From: Sphaerospermopsis kisseleviana NIES-73
GTDB taxonomy: Bacteria; Cyanobacteriota; Cyanobacteriia; Cyanobacteriales; Nostocaceae
Reading direction: 5' to 3'
Assembly: GCF_002368075.1 (NCBI RefSeq)
Contig: NZ_AP018314.1
Location: forward strand, 4,071,398-4,118,425
DNA length: 47,028 bases
Positions 10,465 to 18,259 of the stretch are shown in pieces; position 1 is the first letter of the stretch; each line of letters opens with the position of its first letter. The notes beneath the pieces are model-generated. The model was not told the DNA's origin, did not search any database, and saw only the letters and a program-made list of their open reading frames with translations. The position numbers and the translations under genes were made by a program.

Positions 10465-10547
10465 TAAGGGCGAAGCATTCGGGCGAACAATTATTAATTT
10501 TTCTCCAAAGCTATTTTCCGAATGCTTCGCCCCTACTTTGCCCTTAC
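10464..10547. repeat. Dispersed hairpin element (GGGCGAAGCATTCGG family), copy 1
   Basis: The arms GGGCGAAGCATTCGG (10468-10482) and CCGAATGCTTCGCCC (10518-10532) are perfect complements around an AT-rich 35-base centre. Copies 2 and 3 are at 21013-21077 and 31545-31632. It inserts next to a heptamer array and lies between two convergent genes. Confidence 0.85.
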
Positions 10548-10587
10548 GACTTCTGACTGCTGACTGCTATACATAACGAAAAGACTA

Positions 10588-10917
10588 TTATATTTTTACC
10601 TGTTCATTGATCCATTGTTGGTAGTCAGTACCAGCAAGGAGAATAGGTAGAGCGATAATTTCTGGCAGTTGATAGGAATGAATTTCTCTGATTTTGGCTG
10701 CTAATGTAGAGAATAACGCCAAATTAGTCTTAATCATTAACTGCCATTCATTCTTTTTGTGAATTTCTCCTTGCCATCGGTAAATAGAGTAGACGGGTGA
10801 CAAACTGACAGCAGCTGCGAGTTTAGCTTCGATCACAGTTTGAGCGATCGCCTTAGCTTCCTCTTCAGTGGCAGTTGTCACCATAACTACACCATAACCA
10901 GTTGGTTGCTGCAACAT
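10588..10917 (-). CDS. cutA: CutA1 divalent-cation tolerance protein
   Basis: The product has 109 residues, the typical CutA1 length. The family forms trimers with a ferredoxin-like fold, was linked to copper tolerance in E. coli, and has unsettled function. Seen motifs are VMVTTATEEEAKAIAQTVIEAKLAAAVS (alpha/beta start), SIYRWQGEIHKKNEWQLMIKT (the YxWxGxI and ExxLxIKT blocks) and IREIHSYQLPEIIALPI near the C-terminus. It begins only 2 bases after the stop of the upstream HTH/acidic gene, so the two are probably co-transcribed and translationally linked. Confidence 0.95.
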   Translation of the reverse strand: MLQQPTGYGVVMVTTATEEEAKAIAQTVIEAKLAAAVSLSPVYSIYRWQGEIHKKNEWQLMIKTNLALFSTLAAKIREIHSYQLPEIIALPILLAGTDYQQWINEQVKI

Positions 10918-10919
10918 TG

Positions 10920-11918
10920 CTAAACCAGAGACAGAGAGTAGACTTGACCATCAATTAACAAGCGAGTGATACCTTTGGCTTGGAGATGGTTACTAGCCTT
11001 ATGCAGCATTCTACTGTCAGGAACTTTAATCACGCGATCGCGTTTGGTAGAAAAGCGTTTGGCCACGCGATGATTATCAAACACTGGCAGAGTTTTCTGC
11101 TGGGTTTCAATAGTAGGAATAGCTCCCAAGTCCCCAAAATCCTTGAGTGGTCTAGTAATTAATTCCGCAGAGCGATCGATTACCAGATAACAAGTTTTCG
11201 GCAAAGATGCCACAGACAAGGGTAAAACTTGAACTGCTCCTTCTCCTGGTCTACGTCTGGTAACTAGAGGTGTAGGTTCTTCAAAATCTTCGTCTTCAAA
11301 ATCCTCCTCATCTTCAAACAAATCATCGTCTAAATCATCCAAATCATCAGACTCATCCAGTAAATCATCATCGAACATATTGCTGATGACGTTTTCTTCT
11401 GGCTCCTCATCCTCTAGTATGGTTCTGGGGATGCTGGGTATTTCAGGTGGCCGATGTCGGACGATTTCTATTTCCCTAGCTACCGGCAATTCTGGTTTTT
11501 CCGTGGCAGAAGAGCGTGTTTTCACCCTTCTAATAGCCGGGATAGGAGGTGGAATTTGTTCAGACTTAGGAGCCTCTTTCACCTCTTTGATGACCGTTTT
11601 AGGTGGTTCAACCTTGGGCAACTCTAAGCTAGGTTGATCACTGCTTACAGGTGCTGTTTCGATTTTTGGTTGTTGACTCAACAGGGGTAACTGCTCGTAA
11701 CTTACTTGCGCTCTGCCTTCAGGGGTTCTGGCAGCGCGTTTTAAAGAAACAAGATATTCGTAATCTTCTTCGGGTAAGGTACTTTTAAGCAGTCGGCTAA
11801 TGGTTGAGTTGCTTACTCCATAACGTTCTGCCAAAGTCGAGGTAGTTTCGGCAGTTTCTCTATATAACTTGAGAATTTCTTGCTTGTCAGAATCTGTTAA
11901 TTTTCTCACGGTAGACAC
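10920..11918 (-). CDS. HTH protein with long acidic linker, unknown function
   Basis: The product has about 332 residues. Residues ~5-50 form a helix-turn-helix of the transposase/resolvase type (KQEILKLYRETAETTSTLAERYGVSNSTISRLL). Residues ~95-165 are proline-rich linker. Residues ~170-215 are strongly acidic (DDDLLDESDDLDDLDDDLF and following). A compact C-terminal domain of ~105 residues (LPKTCYLVIDRSAELITRPL to the end) follows. There is no DDE catalytic domain, so this is not a transposase. No ATG exists at this end: initiation must use GTG at 11918 or TTG at 11921. It is sandwiched between the membrane protein (the read-through stop is 6-9 bases upstream) and cutA. A DNA-binding regulator is inferred. 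Confidence 0.75.
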   Translation of the reverse strand: MSTVRKLTDSDKQEILKLYRETAETTSTLAERYGVSNSTISRLLKSTLPEEDYEYLVSLKRAARTPEGRAQVSYEQLPLLSQQPKIETAPVSSDQPSLELPKVEPPKTVIKEVKEAPKSEQIPPPIPAIRRVKTRSSATEKPELPVAREIEIVRHRPPEIPSIPRTILEDEEPEENVISNMFDDDLLDESDDLDDLDDDLFEDEEDFEDEDFEEPTPLVTRRRPGEGAVQVLPLSVASLPKTCYLVIDRSAELITRPLKDFGDLGAIPTIETQQKTLPVFDNHRVAKRFSTKRDRVIKVPDSRMLHKASNHLQAKGITRLLIDGQVYSLSLV

Positions 11919-11927
11919 CAAAATTTG

Positions 11928-12023
11928 TTAACTGCGTTTGCGTCCACTAGTACGCCACTTGAGGCTCAATGATGCTTCGTATTCCAGAGCAGCGCCCATA
12001 CCAAATAACACTCCACTCAACAC
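11928..12023 (-). pseudogene. Detached C-terminal tail of the 12024-12809 membrane protein
   Basis: Beyond the in-frame TAG at 12024-12026 the same frame continues for 31 sense codons to a TAA at 11928-11930. It reads VLSGVLFGMGAALEYEAS then LSLKWRTSGRKRS. The hydrophobic start would finish an eighth membrane helix and the basic end looks like a normal cytoplasmic tail. One base change (TGG to TAG) explains the break. Confidence 0.75.
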
Positions 12024-12809
12024 CTAGAACACTTCTAGTATGTCTCCACTTTGATAATTTGGAAGATAGTTAGTGGCATATTTAAACCACATATCTGCAA
12101 TGTAGAGCGAAAATGCTGCGGCTGCAATCATTCTCCATGACCGGGAAACTTTTCCTCCCCAAAACGCTAATAACATGATTGTAGCGATAATTAATAACAA
12201 CACATCACTAATTACATAAAACCAATCTAAAATCAGTTTTATTTGCATCAAAATACCACTTGTTTGAGCGAATGGTGCTGCATTTTGCTGAGAAATGAAC
12301 CAAGCCACAAAACTTCCTAATGCACCAACAGCAAACACAATTAACCATTGCCATTTTTCTAAGTTGATGCGTCGGGAGAACAAAGCTAGAGCCATACCTC
12401 CACCCAGGAAGATATAAGTCATGACAAAAAACACATCTGCTATAGACACATCCGGTTCTTCGCCTAAACCTATTTCTATATAGCCAAAAACTATCCCACC
12501 GATAAAATAAGCCAGCATACCTAAGCCGATAAACAGCCAAACCTTTCGGCTGCTGATAATTTGGGTACTTTGCCAGTTTCGCCAACAGAGAACAGCAGAA
12601 CCCAAGTAAGCTGAAGCTTCAAAGATATTGGTTCCTAATAAATACCAAACTTCACGAATTTCTTCGCCGTTGGGACTACCAGGGATTTTGGCGCTGAACA
12701 ACAAGAAGTATAACAGGGCTAACATTGCCCAGCCAATACTAATCAAAATGATTCTTTGAGTCGTGAAAATGGTTTTTGCTTTGTAAGAATCGTCGTAGGA
12801 TTTACTCAT
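12024..12809 (-). CDS. Multi-pass membrane protein, probably cut short by a nonsense codon
   Basis: The product has 261 residues and seven clear hydrophobic segments: about 20-40, 52-74, 88-110, 122-145, 152-172, 187-213 and 223-243. I do not recognise the family; no catalytic motif is apparent. The reading frame stops at TAG after SGDILEVF, although an in-frame continuation (11928-12023) supplies an eighth helix and a basic tail, so the ancestral protein was about 293 residues. Either this strain has a truncated protein, the TAG is read through, or the base is a sequencing error. It is the first gene of a leftward set with the HTH/acidic gene and cutA. Confidence 0.75.
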   Translation of the reverse strand: MSKSYDDSYKAKTIFTTQRIILISIGWAMLALLYFLLFSAKIPGSPNGEEIREVWYLLGTNIFEASAYLGSAVLCWRNWQSTQIISSRKVWLFIGLGMLAYFIGGIVFGYIEIGLGEEPDVSIADVFFVMTYIFLGGGMALALFSRRINLEKWQWLIVFAVGALGSFVAWFISQQNAAPFAQTSGILMQIKLILDWFYVISDVLLLIIATIMLLAFWGGKVSRSWRMIAAAAFSLYIADMWFKYATNYLPNYQSGDILEVF

Positions 12810-12949
12810 AGGTTTTCACTAGGTAAATGCACTGTACTACTATTTTTGACATAATTAAGGTCTTATGTAATTGAAATAGTATTAATTGCTCAATGTGATA
12901 CCTGAAGTTGGGTAACACTGAAATCATTTGTGAGCCAATAATATTCATC

Positions 12950-13609
12950 CTACTGCCAAAGTTTACTCAGTGGAGATTGATTTAACCAACCGATAAATAT
13001 TAATAGTTCTTCTTCTGGCATATCTTGTAGCCTATCCTCTAATTGATGAGCAAAGTTTATATCACCAAAATATGTTTTTCCTAGTCGGTGCAGTTCTTCC
13101 AGGAGAATAATTACATGAGTTTCTTGCCAAGGAGGCAGTTTGGGCATTTGTGAGGGTTCAACAGTTAGCAGAGCTTTGGTTGACTCTGGGGAAGATGCTT
13201 GGGGAAATTGTTTTTGCTGTAATATCCCTGTGATATCTTTTTCAAATAAACCTGCTTGTCGATTACCTAATAAATCTTCAATATCCATATAAACGGCTTG
13301 CAGGAGTAAAATACTCGCCAATGTCAAAATCTCAATATTGCTATGGCTACCTGTATCACTGTCTAGCTGTTCCAAGGGAATTTTGCCCCAGACGCTAAAG
13401 CGTTCGGGTTCTTCCAGCAAGACACAGGCTTTACCTCGATTGTCAGTCAGCGATCGCCACAGAGTTTTAGCTTTAACCTCTTGACTAGCTTTAAAAACAC
13501 TTATCAGGCGAAAGGTTGGCCCCTGATAATGGAGGATCGGCACCTTCTGATCCCGCGTTGGGTGCTGAACGTTAGATATTTCAACATCCTGGCGTTTAAG
13601 AATAAACAT
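12950..13609 (-). CDS. Conserved cyanobacterial protein, unknown function (Npun_F0813-like)
   Basis: The product has about 219 residues from the ATG at 13609; the frame is open to a TTG at 13684, but that start is weak. The N-terminus MFILKRQDVEISNVQHPTRD and the following HYQGPTFRLISVF resemble what I recall as the Npun_F0813 family; this is from memory and uncertain. The protein is soluble, with a predicted alpha/beta first half, a helical centre (LTLASILLLQAVYMDIEDLLG) and a C-terminal helical region ending LIFIGWLNQSPLSKLWQ. A possible Shine-Dalgarno (GAGGAG) is 15 bases before the ATG, rather far. It is co-directional with the membrane protein 141 bp downstream. Confidence 0.75.
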   Translation of the reverse strand: MFILKRQDVEISNVQHPTRDQKVPILHYQGPTFRLISVFKASQEVKAKTLWRSLTDNRGKACVLLEEPERFSVWGKIPLEQLDSDTGSHSNIEILTLASILLLQAVYMDIEDLLGNRQAGLFEKDITGILQQKQFPQASSPESTKALLTVEPSQMPKLPPWQETHVIILLEELHRLGKTYFGDINFAHQLEDRLQDMPEEELLIFIGWLNQSPLSKLWQ

Positions 13610-13906
13610 GGCACTAGCAACTAACTCCTCACAGGGGCTGTTTTGATTTGGGATTTGTCTTTCATTTGGGCAAAATGGACTCAAGTATAATAATTTATAT
13701 TATGGTGAAATAAAATTAGACGTTTGCCAAATACTTTACCAGATATCTGCCAAATATCTGTATGAGAGGATTAGCACTCAAGGTAAAGTTACCCCTTGAC
13801 ATCTCAATATATCGTAAATACCTACTTGGTTTCGTTTTTTAGTTTACATCTACTGGTTCATGAGGTGATGGTTCGTTATAAAAATTGTTAAATATTTAAT
13901 TCTATC

Positions 13907-13936
13907 TTGCTTTTTACTAGGAACAGCGTATATAAT
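13907..13936 (+). promoter_or_regulatory. Putative sigma70-type promoter of tRNA-Arg
   Basis: TTGCTT at 13907-13912 and a consensus TATAAT at 13931-13936, 18 bases apart, end 39 bp before the tRNA 5' end. The remainder of 13685-13906 shows no gene. Confidence 0.5.
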
Positions 13937-13975
13937 AATCAAGGATGGTTTGTTCAAAAGCCAGATACGAGTCTT

Positions 13976-14048
13976 GGGCGCGTAGCTCAGTGGATAGAGC
14001 AATTGCCTTCTAAGCAATCGGTCGCAGGTTCGAACCCTGCCGCGCTCG
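13976..14048 (+). tRNA. tRNA-Arg (anticodon TCT)
   Basis: A 73-base cloverleaf. The acceptor arms GGGCGCG/CGCGCTC pair (one G-U), followed by D stem GCTC/GAGC, anticodon stem ATTGC/GCAAT with loop CTTCTAA (anticodon TCT at 14009-14011, reading AGA/AGG), and a T arm with GGTTCGAACC. The discriminator is G. CCA is not encoded. Confidence 0.97.
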
Positions 14049-14081
14049 TTTTCAATCAATATTCATCCTCAATGCTTGTAA

Positions 14082-14297
14082 CTAGGGCTTGCTGAATAAA
14101 CCCAAAATACTCGTAAATCAAAGGTTTGAGGCTGATCAGGAGGAAAGAAAGTGCAAGATTTTTGAAGGGTATACCTTAAAAACTGTGCATTTTGGGTCTG
14201 ATAAATTAGAAAATCTGGGGATAACAGATAGCTAAAACTATTCCCTATTCCCTATTCCCTGCCTCAACGAAGGGACTTTTTCAGCAAACCCTAACTA
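14082..14297. mobile_element. MITE-like element, copy B
   Basis: It begins CTAGGGCTTGCTGAATAAA and ends TTTTTCAGCAAACCCTAAC, imperfect inverted termini. Read forward it matches the reverse complement of copy A (6071-6320) over the termini, TGAGGCTGAT, AGTGCAAG, GAAGGGTATACC and TGTGCATTTT. The centre holds ttcccta heptamers (14237-14261) where copy A has aggagtc heptamers. No ORF is present. Confidence 0.8.
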
Positions 14298-14377
14298 AGG
14301 ATACATGATTCATAGTCCTTGGATGAGAAAATATTTTCTTGAGGATGCTGCACCATAACACAAATGATTATATTTGA

Positions 14378-14965
14378 CTATGTTTGACTATATTTTTGTG
14401 ATTTAAACTCAATACCCAAATTACTCACAGATGTGGAGGATAGCAAAAATGATGCTGCTTTTTGGGCTATAACTTCAGAAAGCTGAACCTGCTTAATTTT
14501 TACCAAACCTTCTTTAATAAAGGAATCTCTCACTAAAGCTTTCTCTCCACTATTAAAGGAAGTTTCATAAAATACTTCTTTAATGCCAGCAGATATAATT
14601 AGCTTTAAACAAGACAAACAAGGTTCTAATGTTACATATATACTAGCACCTTCTGTAGATATACCATACTTTGCGGCTTGGGCGATGGCATTTGCTTCCG
14701 CGTGTACAGCCCTGGATGGTAGAATTTTACTGGCATCACAACTACTTAAACCTGGATAGCAATATCCTTGAGTTGTACAATGGGCTGAACCGGATGGGGA
14801 ACCATTGTAACCTGTGGCTACTACTTGCTTGTTTTTAACAATTACAGCACCCACGGGAAAAGCAAGACAAGTTGATCGAGTCGCTGCTAGTTTGGCCAAC
14901 ATCAGGAAGTATTCATCCCATGTTGGTCTTTGATGGTATTCTTCAGATGAGCAAAAATCTTGCAT
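14378..14965 (-). CDS. dCMP deaminase (deoxycytidylate deaminase) family protein
   Basis: Would convert dCMP to dUMP, the substrate for thymidylate synthesis. The 195 residues carry RPTWDEYFLMLAKLAATRST at the N-terminus, VGAVIVKNKQVVATGYNGSPSG (the dCMP-deaminase signature that distinguishes it from cytidine and tRNA deaminases), the catalytic HAEANAI (about 91) and the zinc motif PCLSCLKLI (about 118). The C-terminal ~45 residues extend past the deaminase core. It is last in a leftward group with a deoxyribosyltransferase-like gene, a DCD-fold gene and a thymidylate-synthase-like gene, which supports a pyrimidine deoxynucleotide role. A ComE-type competence deaminase is less likely, as there are no comE neighbours. 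Confidence 0.9.
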   Translation of the reverse strand: MQDFCSSEEYHQRPTWDEYFLMLAKLAATRSTCLAFPVGAVIVKNKQVVATGYNGSPSGSAHCTTQGYCYPGLSSCDASKILPSRAVHAEANAIAQAAKYGISTEGASIYVTLEPCLSCLKLIISAGIKEVFYETSFNSGEKALVRDSFIKEGLVKIKQVQLSEVIAQKAASFLLSSTSVSNLGIEFKSQKYSQT

Positions 14966-15022
14966 GGTGTTTTAATTTCAAACTTTACTATTCTGCTTTG
15001 CTGACAATCAAAATCTTAAATG

Positions 15023-15448
15023 CTATGGCTTCCAATTGAATAAAAAGTTTTTTAATTGAATTAAAGCATCTTCACAGCCATTAAACTGTATTTCAGCAAT
15101 AACAGTGGGAATACCGCGAGGAAATCTTGATATCCGCTTACCTGTTTCGTACAAAAGAATGATAGGAATTTTTTTACTCTCTGCATAAGCTAATTCCATT
15201 CCTACACCAAAAGAAAGCGAACCAAGGTAAGCAATAACCAAGTCTGATATACTCACCTGATGCTTATCTTTATCGAACACTTCACGAGGAGTAATATCGG
15301 GATTATTTACTGGATCAGTGTGTAAGTGCGGTACATAAGGCTGAAGACCGATTTCTTCACAAACAGAACCTATTTTTTCATATAGTGCTTTAGTTTCTAT
15401 TGGATTTTCTACGTCAGTCAGCGCACCAGATATATATACTTTGTGCAT
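15023..15448 (-). CDS. Nucleoside 2-deoxyribosyltransferase-like / deoxynucleotide N-hydrolase-like protein
   Basis: The product has 141 residues and a Rossmann-like fold of the deoxyribosyltransferase/DNPH1 superfamily. Seen motifs are HKVYISGALTD at the N-terminus (glycine loop), a central KDKHQVSISDLVIAYLG strand and SFGVGMELAYAESKKIPIILLYE, whose Glu is the expected catalytic nucleophile. Family members cleave or transfer the base of deoxynucleosides or deoxynucleoside monophosphates; which one is unknown here. It lies 57 bp upstream of the dCMP deaminase, both leftward. An AGGA sits 4 bases before the ATG. In context it may recycle or destroy dNMPs near the thymidylate synthase. Confidence 0.8.
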   Translation of the reverse strand: MHKVYISGALTDVENPIETKALYEKIGSVCEEIGLQPYVPHLHTDPVNNPDITPREVFDKDKHQVSISDLVIAYLGSLSFGVGMELAYAESKKIPIILLYETGKRISRFPRGIPTVIAEIQFNGCEDALIQLKNFLFNWKP

Positions 15449-15475
15449 TTTTCCTAGTCACCTTGCATTACAAGT

Positions 15476-15578
15476 TATAGCATTTACCAAGCTAGTGAGG
15501 TACAGAGTTTTTTAGTCTTAGGGAACAGGGAACAGTAAATAAGTTAGGGTGTACCTCATGAGACTGAGAAACGCTATA
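15476..15578. repeat. MITE-like element with TATAGC ends
   Basis: Imperfect inverted ends of about 29 bp: TATAGCATTTACCAAGC on the left (15476 on) and the complement of TATAGCGTTTCTCAGTC on the right (to 15578), both running into TGAGGTACA. The centre includes agggaac heptamers. A related single end occurs at 44685. It sits in the gap between the DCD-fold and deoxyribosyltransferase-like genes. Confidence 0.75.
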
Positions 15579-15672
15579 TATCTCTTTCAATTTTGAAACA
15601 ACAAATTTTAGTTTTATTACAAAAATATGAGCTTTAAATATAAATATCTTTGTGCATAAAAATATAGTGTAA

Positions 15673-16521
15673 TCATCTATTTGATCCTGGAGATATTGTT
15701 TTATTTGGATTTGCTTGTCTCTGAGGAGTCGTATCTGTTTTTGGATTTAAAGTAGACGAATCAGAAGATTTGAACAAAGCAATTAATGAAATAATAATTC
15801 CCAAAGCGCCGGCTATAGATCCTATTGCTGACCACCGAGTTTGTTGATCTGAACCTAGAAAACCTAGTAATGTGTCTTTAACACCTTTTTTAAGTTTTTT
15901 ATACTCATCTGATTCAACCATGAGTTTTCTCAGTAAATCTGAATCACGCTTCATCCAAGTATTTTGTTTTTGGGCAAAATAGTCATTGATTTCTTGGGCA
16001 TTAGGTCTTCCAATGAGTACATCAAGTCTTGCATCACTTGATCGATGGGTAACATTTTGGGACTTGGAACTTAATTTTTCAATAGCTAAATGGGCAATTG
16101 GATTTTCAACGTCTCTGACATTAATTCGGACTTCTTTGTCTGAAAGATTATGAAGGGCTATACAAAGAACACCTGACCAATTAGGATTTACTCTTGTGCC
16201 AATGTGTCCTAAACCTTCCGATACAAGCTTAACCACAGAATAAAGTGGTCCTCGAAATTGATTACTGAGTTCGACTGCCTCATCAGTCCAAACTAGAGCA
16301 GTATCTCTTGGTGGTATGTAGAAAAACTTCTGTTTTTCGCTGGGGTTATCTGGATTTGATTCCGTTTCAATAGGCAAGCGTTGCTGTAATCCAATTGCAT
16401 AAGCATATTCACTAGCTGTTAGACATAATTCACAAGCCTTTATACTACCTGGTTTAAGAGGATGAAAAAGTATACCTTTACCAAGCTCCCTAATAATATC
16501 TTGATAACTCAAAACAGACAT
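15673..16521 (-). CDS. dCTP deaminase/dUTPase-fold protein with C-terminal membrane anchor
   Basis: The product has 282 residues. Residues ~5-150 follow the dCTP deaminase-like pattern: PGSIKACELCLTASEYAY near the start, IPPRDTALVWTDEAVELS, then GTRVNPNWSGVLCIALHNLS matching the family's R-x-x-PGWSG...N block, and a final PIAHLAIEKL strand. The catalytic positions look lost: where dCTP deaminases have RSSxAR this protein reads LYSVVKL, and the Glu after WSG is replaced (CIALHN). Residues ~160-225 are helical and charged, ~229-249 form one membrane helix (IGSIAGALGIIISLIALF), and the tail is polar. A good ribosome site (AGGGAG, 7 bases) supports the start. A non-catalytic nucleotide-binding membrane protein is inferred. 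Confidence 0.7.
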   Translation of the reverse strand: MSVLSYQDIIRELGKGILFHPLKPGSIKACELCLTASEYAYAIGLQQRLPIETESNPDNPSEKQKFFYIPPRDTALVWTDEAVELSNQFRGPLYSVVKLVSEGLGHIGTRVNPNWSGVLCIALHNLSDKEVRINVRDVENPIAHLAIEKLSSKSQNVTHRSSDARLDVLIGRPNAQEINDYFAQKQNTWMKRDSDLLRKLMVESDEYKKLKKGVKDTLLGFLGSDQQTRWSAIGSIAGALGIIISLIALFKSSDSSTLNPKTDTTPQRQANPNKTISPGSNR

Positions 16522-16593
16522 GAAATACTCCCTGACCTTTAGACAGCATGAGAATTTTCTAAAATTGTTGCCAACATGGTTGCTTGTTAGCGT

Positions 16594-18087
16594 TTATTGA
16601 TCTTGAACATAAGGCTTGTCAATTTTAATACAGTTTGCGGCTTTTTGCAATTCTATCCCCAAATATGCAGCATGATCTGGACGTATTGCAGGGGAAGCGG
16701 CGCAAATTTCTCTGACTAATTTCAAAGCATTTTTACCAGAATAACAACCCACTATTTCCCCACTACCAGGGGTTGTATGTGTGACAACTATTTCATCATC
16801 TGCTATTTCTATTAAAAAATTTCCTGCGGGGTCAGCATAATCTAATTTTCTGCAAATAGCTACATATTGTTTTTTAATAAGTTCTTCTGCATTACTCCAA
16901 GTATCATCATATATATGCGCCGACTGACTGAGAGTTATTAATGGTCCCATTTTCAAATCATATTCAGAACGTCCAGCAATTTCATCTCTAATATGTTTTT
17001 GTAAAGCCCTTAAACCCATTGCATTTGCAGGCCAAGCAGCGAACATATCATTACTTCTGAGAGTCGCAGTTAATGATAATTCATTATCTACAACCCGTAA
17101 CCAAATATGATTTAAACAAGGACTACCACCTTTTTCATGATCTTTCACATCCCATAAAGTCATTACTGCACTAGCAGCATCAATTTCTCCAATTAATTTC
17201 TGAATCACCTGTTCAATTTGATCTTTCCCAAACCAAGAACGCAAACGCTGACCATAAGTATATTTCACACCTTCCCTATAGGGTGCATCATCTAAAATTT
17301 GCGAAACATATTCTTCTAAAAAACTTCTATCAATTGGTAAATAATTAGGTTCAGGAAAATAAAAATCCTCTGGTTCATCGGTGACAACTGCCGTTAAATC
17401 TATTAATTCTTGCCATTTGCCATCATAACCTGTGGGTCTAATTGTGCCTGTGGTTTTAATGCGATGGATGATTTTTACCCAAGTTTCAGCTATAGTTTTA
17501 CCTTCTATTCTGTGTCCATAGCGTGTCCCTGGTAAAACCTTGGGTTCGACGGTGGACATAGGAAATTCTAACGGTATTCCCCAAGGTGCAATGGTTGGTT
17601 TTTGGGCATAATATTTAATTTTTTCAACTGCTTCGGAAATAGATTTCTCTTCTTCCACTTCTACAGCATGACGCAATTTTTCTAAAGCATTTATATCAAT
17701 ATCTATATCAATATATCCGGGAATAGTAGAACGAATTAACCAAGATGTGCGCCCTGTATCGCTGACATTTTTTTCAACACCATTGCGAAAAAAGTCCAGT
17801 AAGCATTGAGACGCACCTGCATTTTGATCTTCTTTGGTAGCGTTGAGGACAACCAAATAACAAACATGAGGATTCAATAACAAATTGCGAATTAGCAGAT
17901 TTATACCCCTAGTAGGTGAATATAACTGCCCTATGACGGCATATTCTGACGGTTGCAGGTGTTTGGCGATCGCTTGCTTTACTGTCCAACCTGTAATTAC
18001 TGCTGTTTGCCCATTTCCATAAATTAACTGGTTGGGTTTGTGCTGTGCTGCATACCGAAATTGAGTTGCATGACCTATTTCTGTCAT
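16594..18087 (-). CDS. Thymidylate synthase-like protein with MtrA/DUF4346-like N-terminal domain
   Basis: Likely methylates dUMP to dTMP. The 497 residues have two parts. Residues ~40-170 (YAVIGQLYSPTRGINLLIRN, NPHVCYLVVLNATKEDQNAG, LLDFFRNGVEKN) resemble the A subunit of tetrahydromethanopterin S-methyltransferase (DUF4346-like), as in archaeal-type thymidylate synthases. Residues ~190-480 match ThyA: GTRYGHRI, GGSPCLNHIWLRV with the presumed nucleophile Cys324, LRSNDMFAAWPANAMGL matching the RSxDxxxGxPxN block, and SAHIYDD matching the H/Y dUMP-binding motif near 390. The Cys is followed by Leu instead of the usual His. It is first in the leftward dNTP cluster, 72 bp before the DCD-fold gene. 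A dUMP/dCMP hydroxymethylase is an alternative. Confidence 0.75.
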   Translation of the reverse strand: MTEIGHATQFRYAAQHKPNQLIYGNGQTAVITGWTVKQAIAKHLQPSEYAVIGQLYSPTRGINLLIRNLLLNPHVCYLVVLNATKEDQNAGASQCLLDFFRNGVEKNVSDTGRTSWLIRSTIPGYIDIDIDINALEKLRHAVEVEEEKSISEAVEKIKYYAQKPTIAPWGIPLEFPMSTVEPKVLPGTRYGHRIEGKTIAETWVKIIHRIKTTGTIRPTGYDGKWQELIDLTAVVTDEPEDFYFPEPNYLPIDRSFLEEYVSQILDDAPYREGVKYTYGQRLRSWFGKDQIEQVIQKLIGEIDAASAVMTLWDVKDHEKGGSPCLNHIWLRVVDNELSLTATLRSNDMFAAWPANAMGLRALQKHIRDEIAGRSEYDLKMGPLITLSQSAHIYDDTWSNAEELIKKQYVAICRKLDYADPAGNFLIEIADDEIVVTHTTPGSGEIVGCYSGKNALKLVREICAASPAIRPDHAAYLGIELQKAANCIKIDKPYVQDQ

Positions 18088-18259
18088 CTTCTAGCTCAAG
18101 CTCAAAAAATAGCAATTTATTATATCACATCGTGAATCTATTTATTGATGGAATTATAAATTTTATCTTTTTATGACTTGAGGAGTAATTTCGACCTTTA
18201 CAAAAATTAATTTATCTGTTACAGTTCTTAACATAGAGAAAAGTTAAGGAGATAACATA

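Noticed and set aside
12208-12585. 125-codon minus-strand ORF inside the membrane protein
   Set aside because: Out-of-frame shadow; Cys/Arg/Tyr-rich composition and no start signal, while the other frame has seven clean membrane helices.
14378-14965. ComE-type competence deaminase
   Set aside because: No comEA/comEC neighbours; RPTWDEYF and the surrounding nucleotide genes favour dCMP deaminase.
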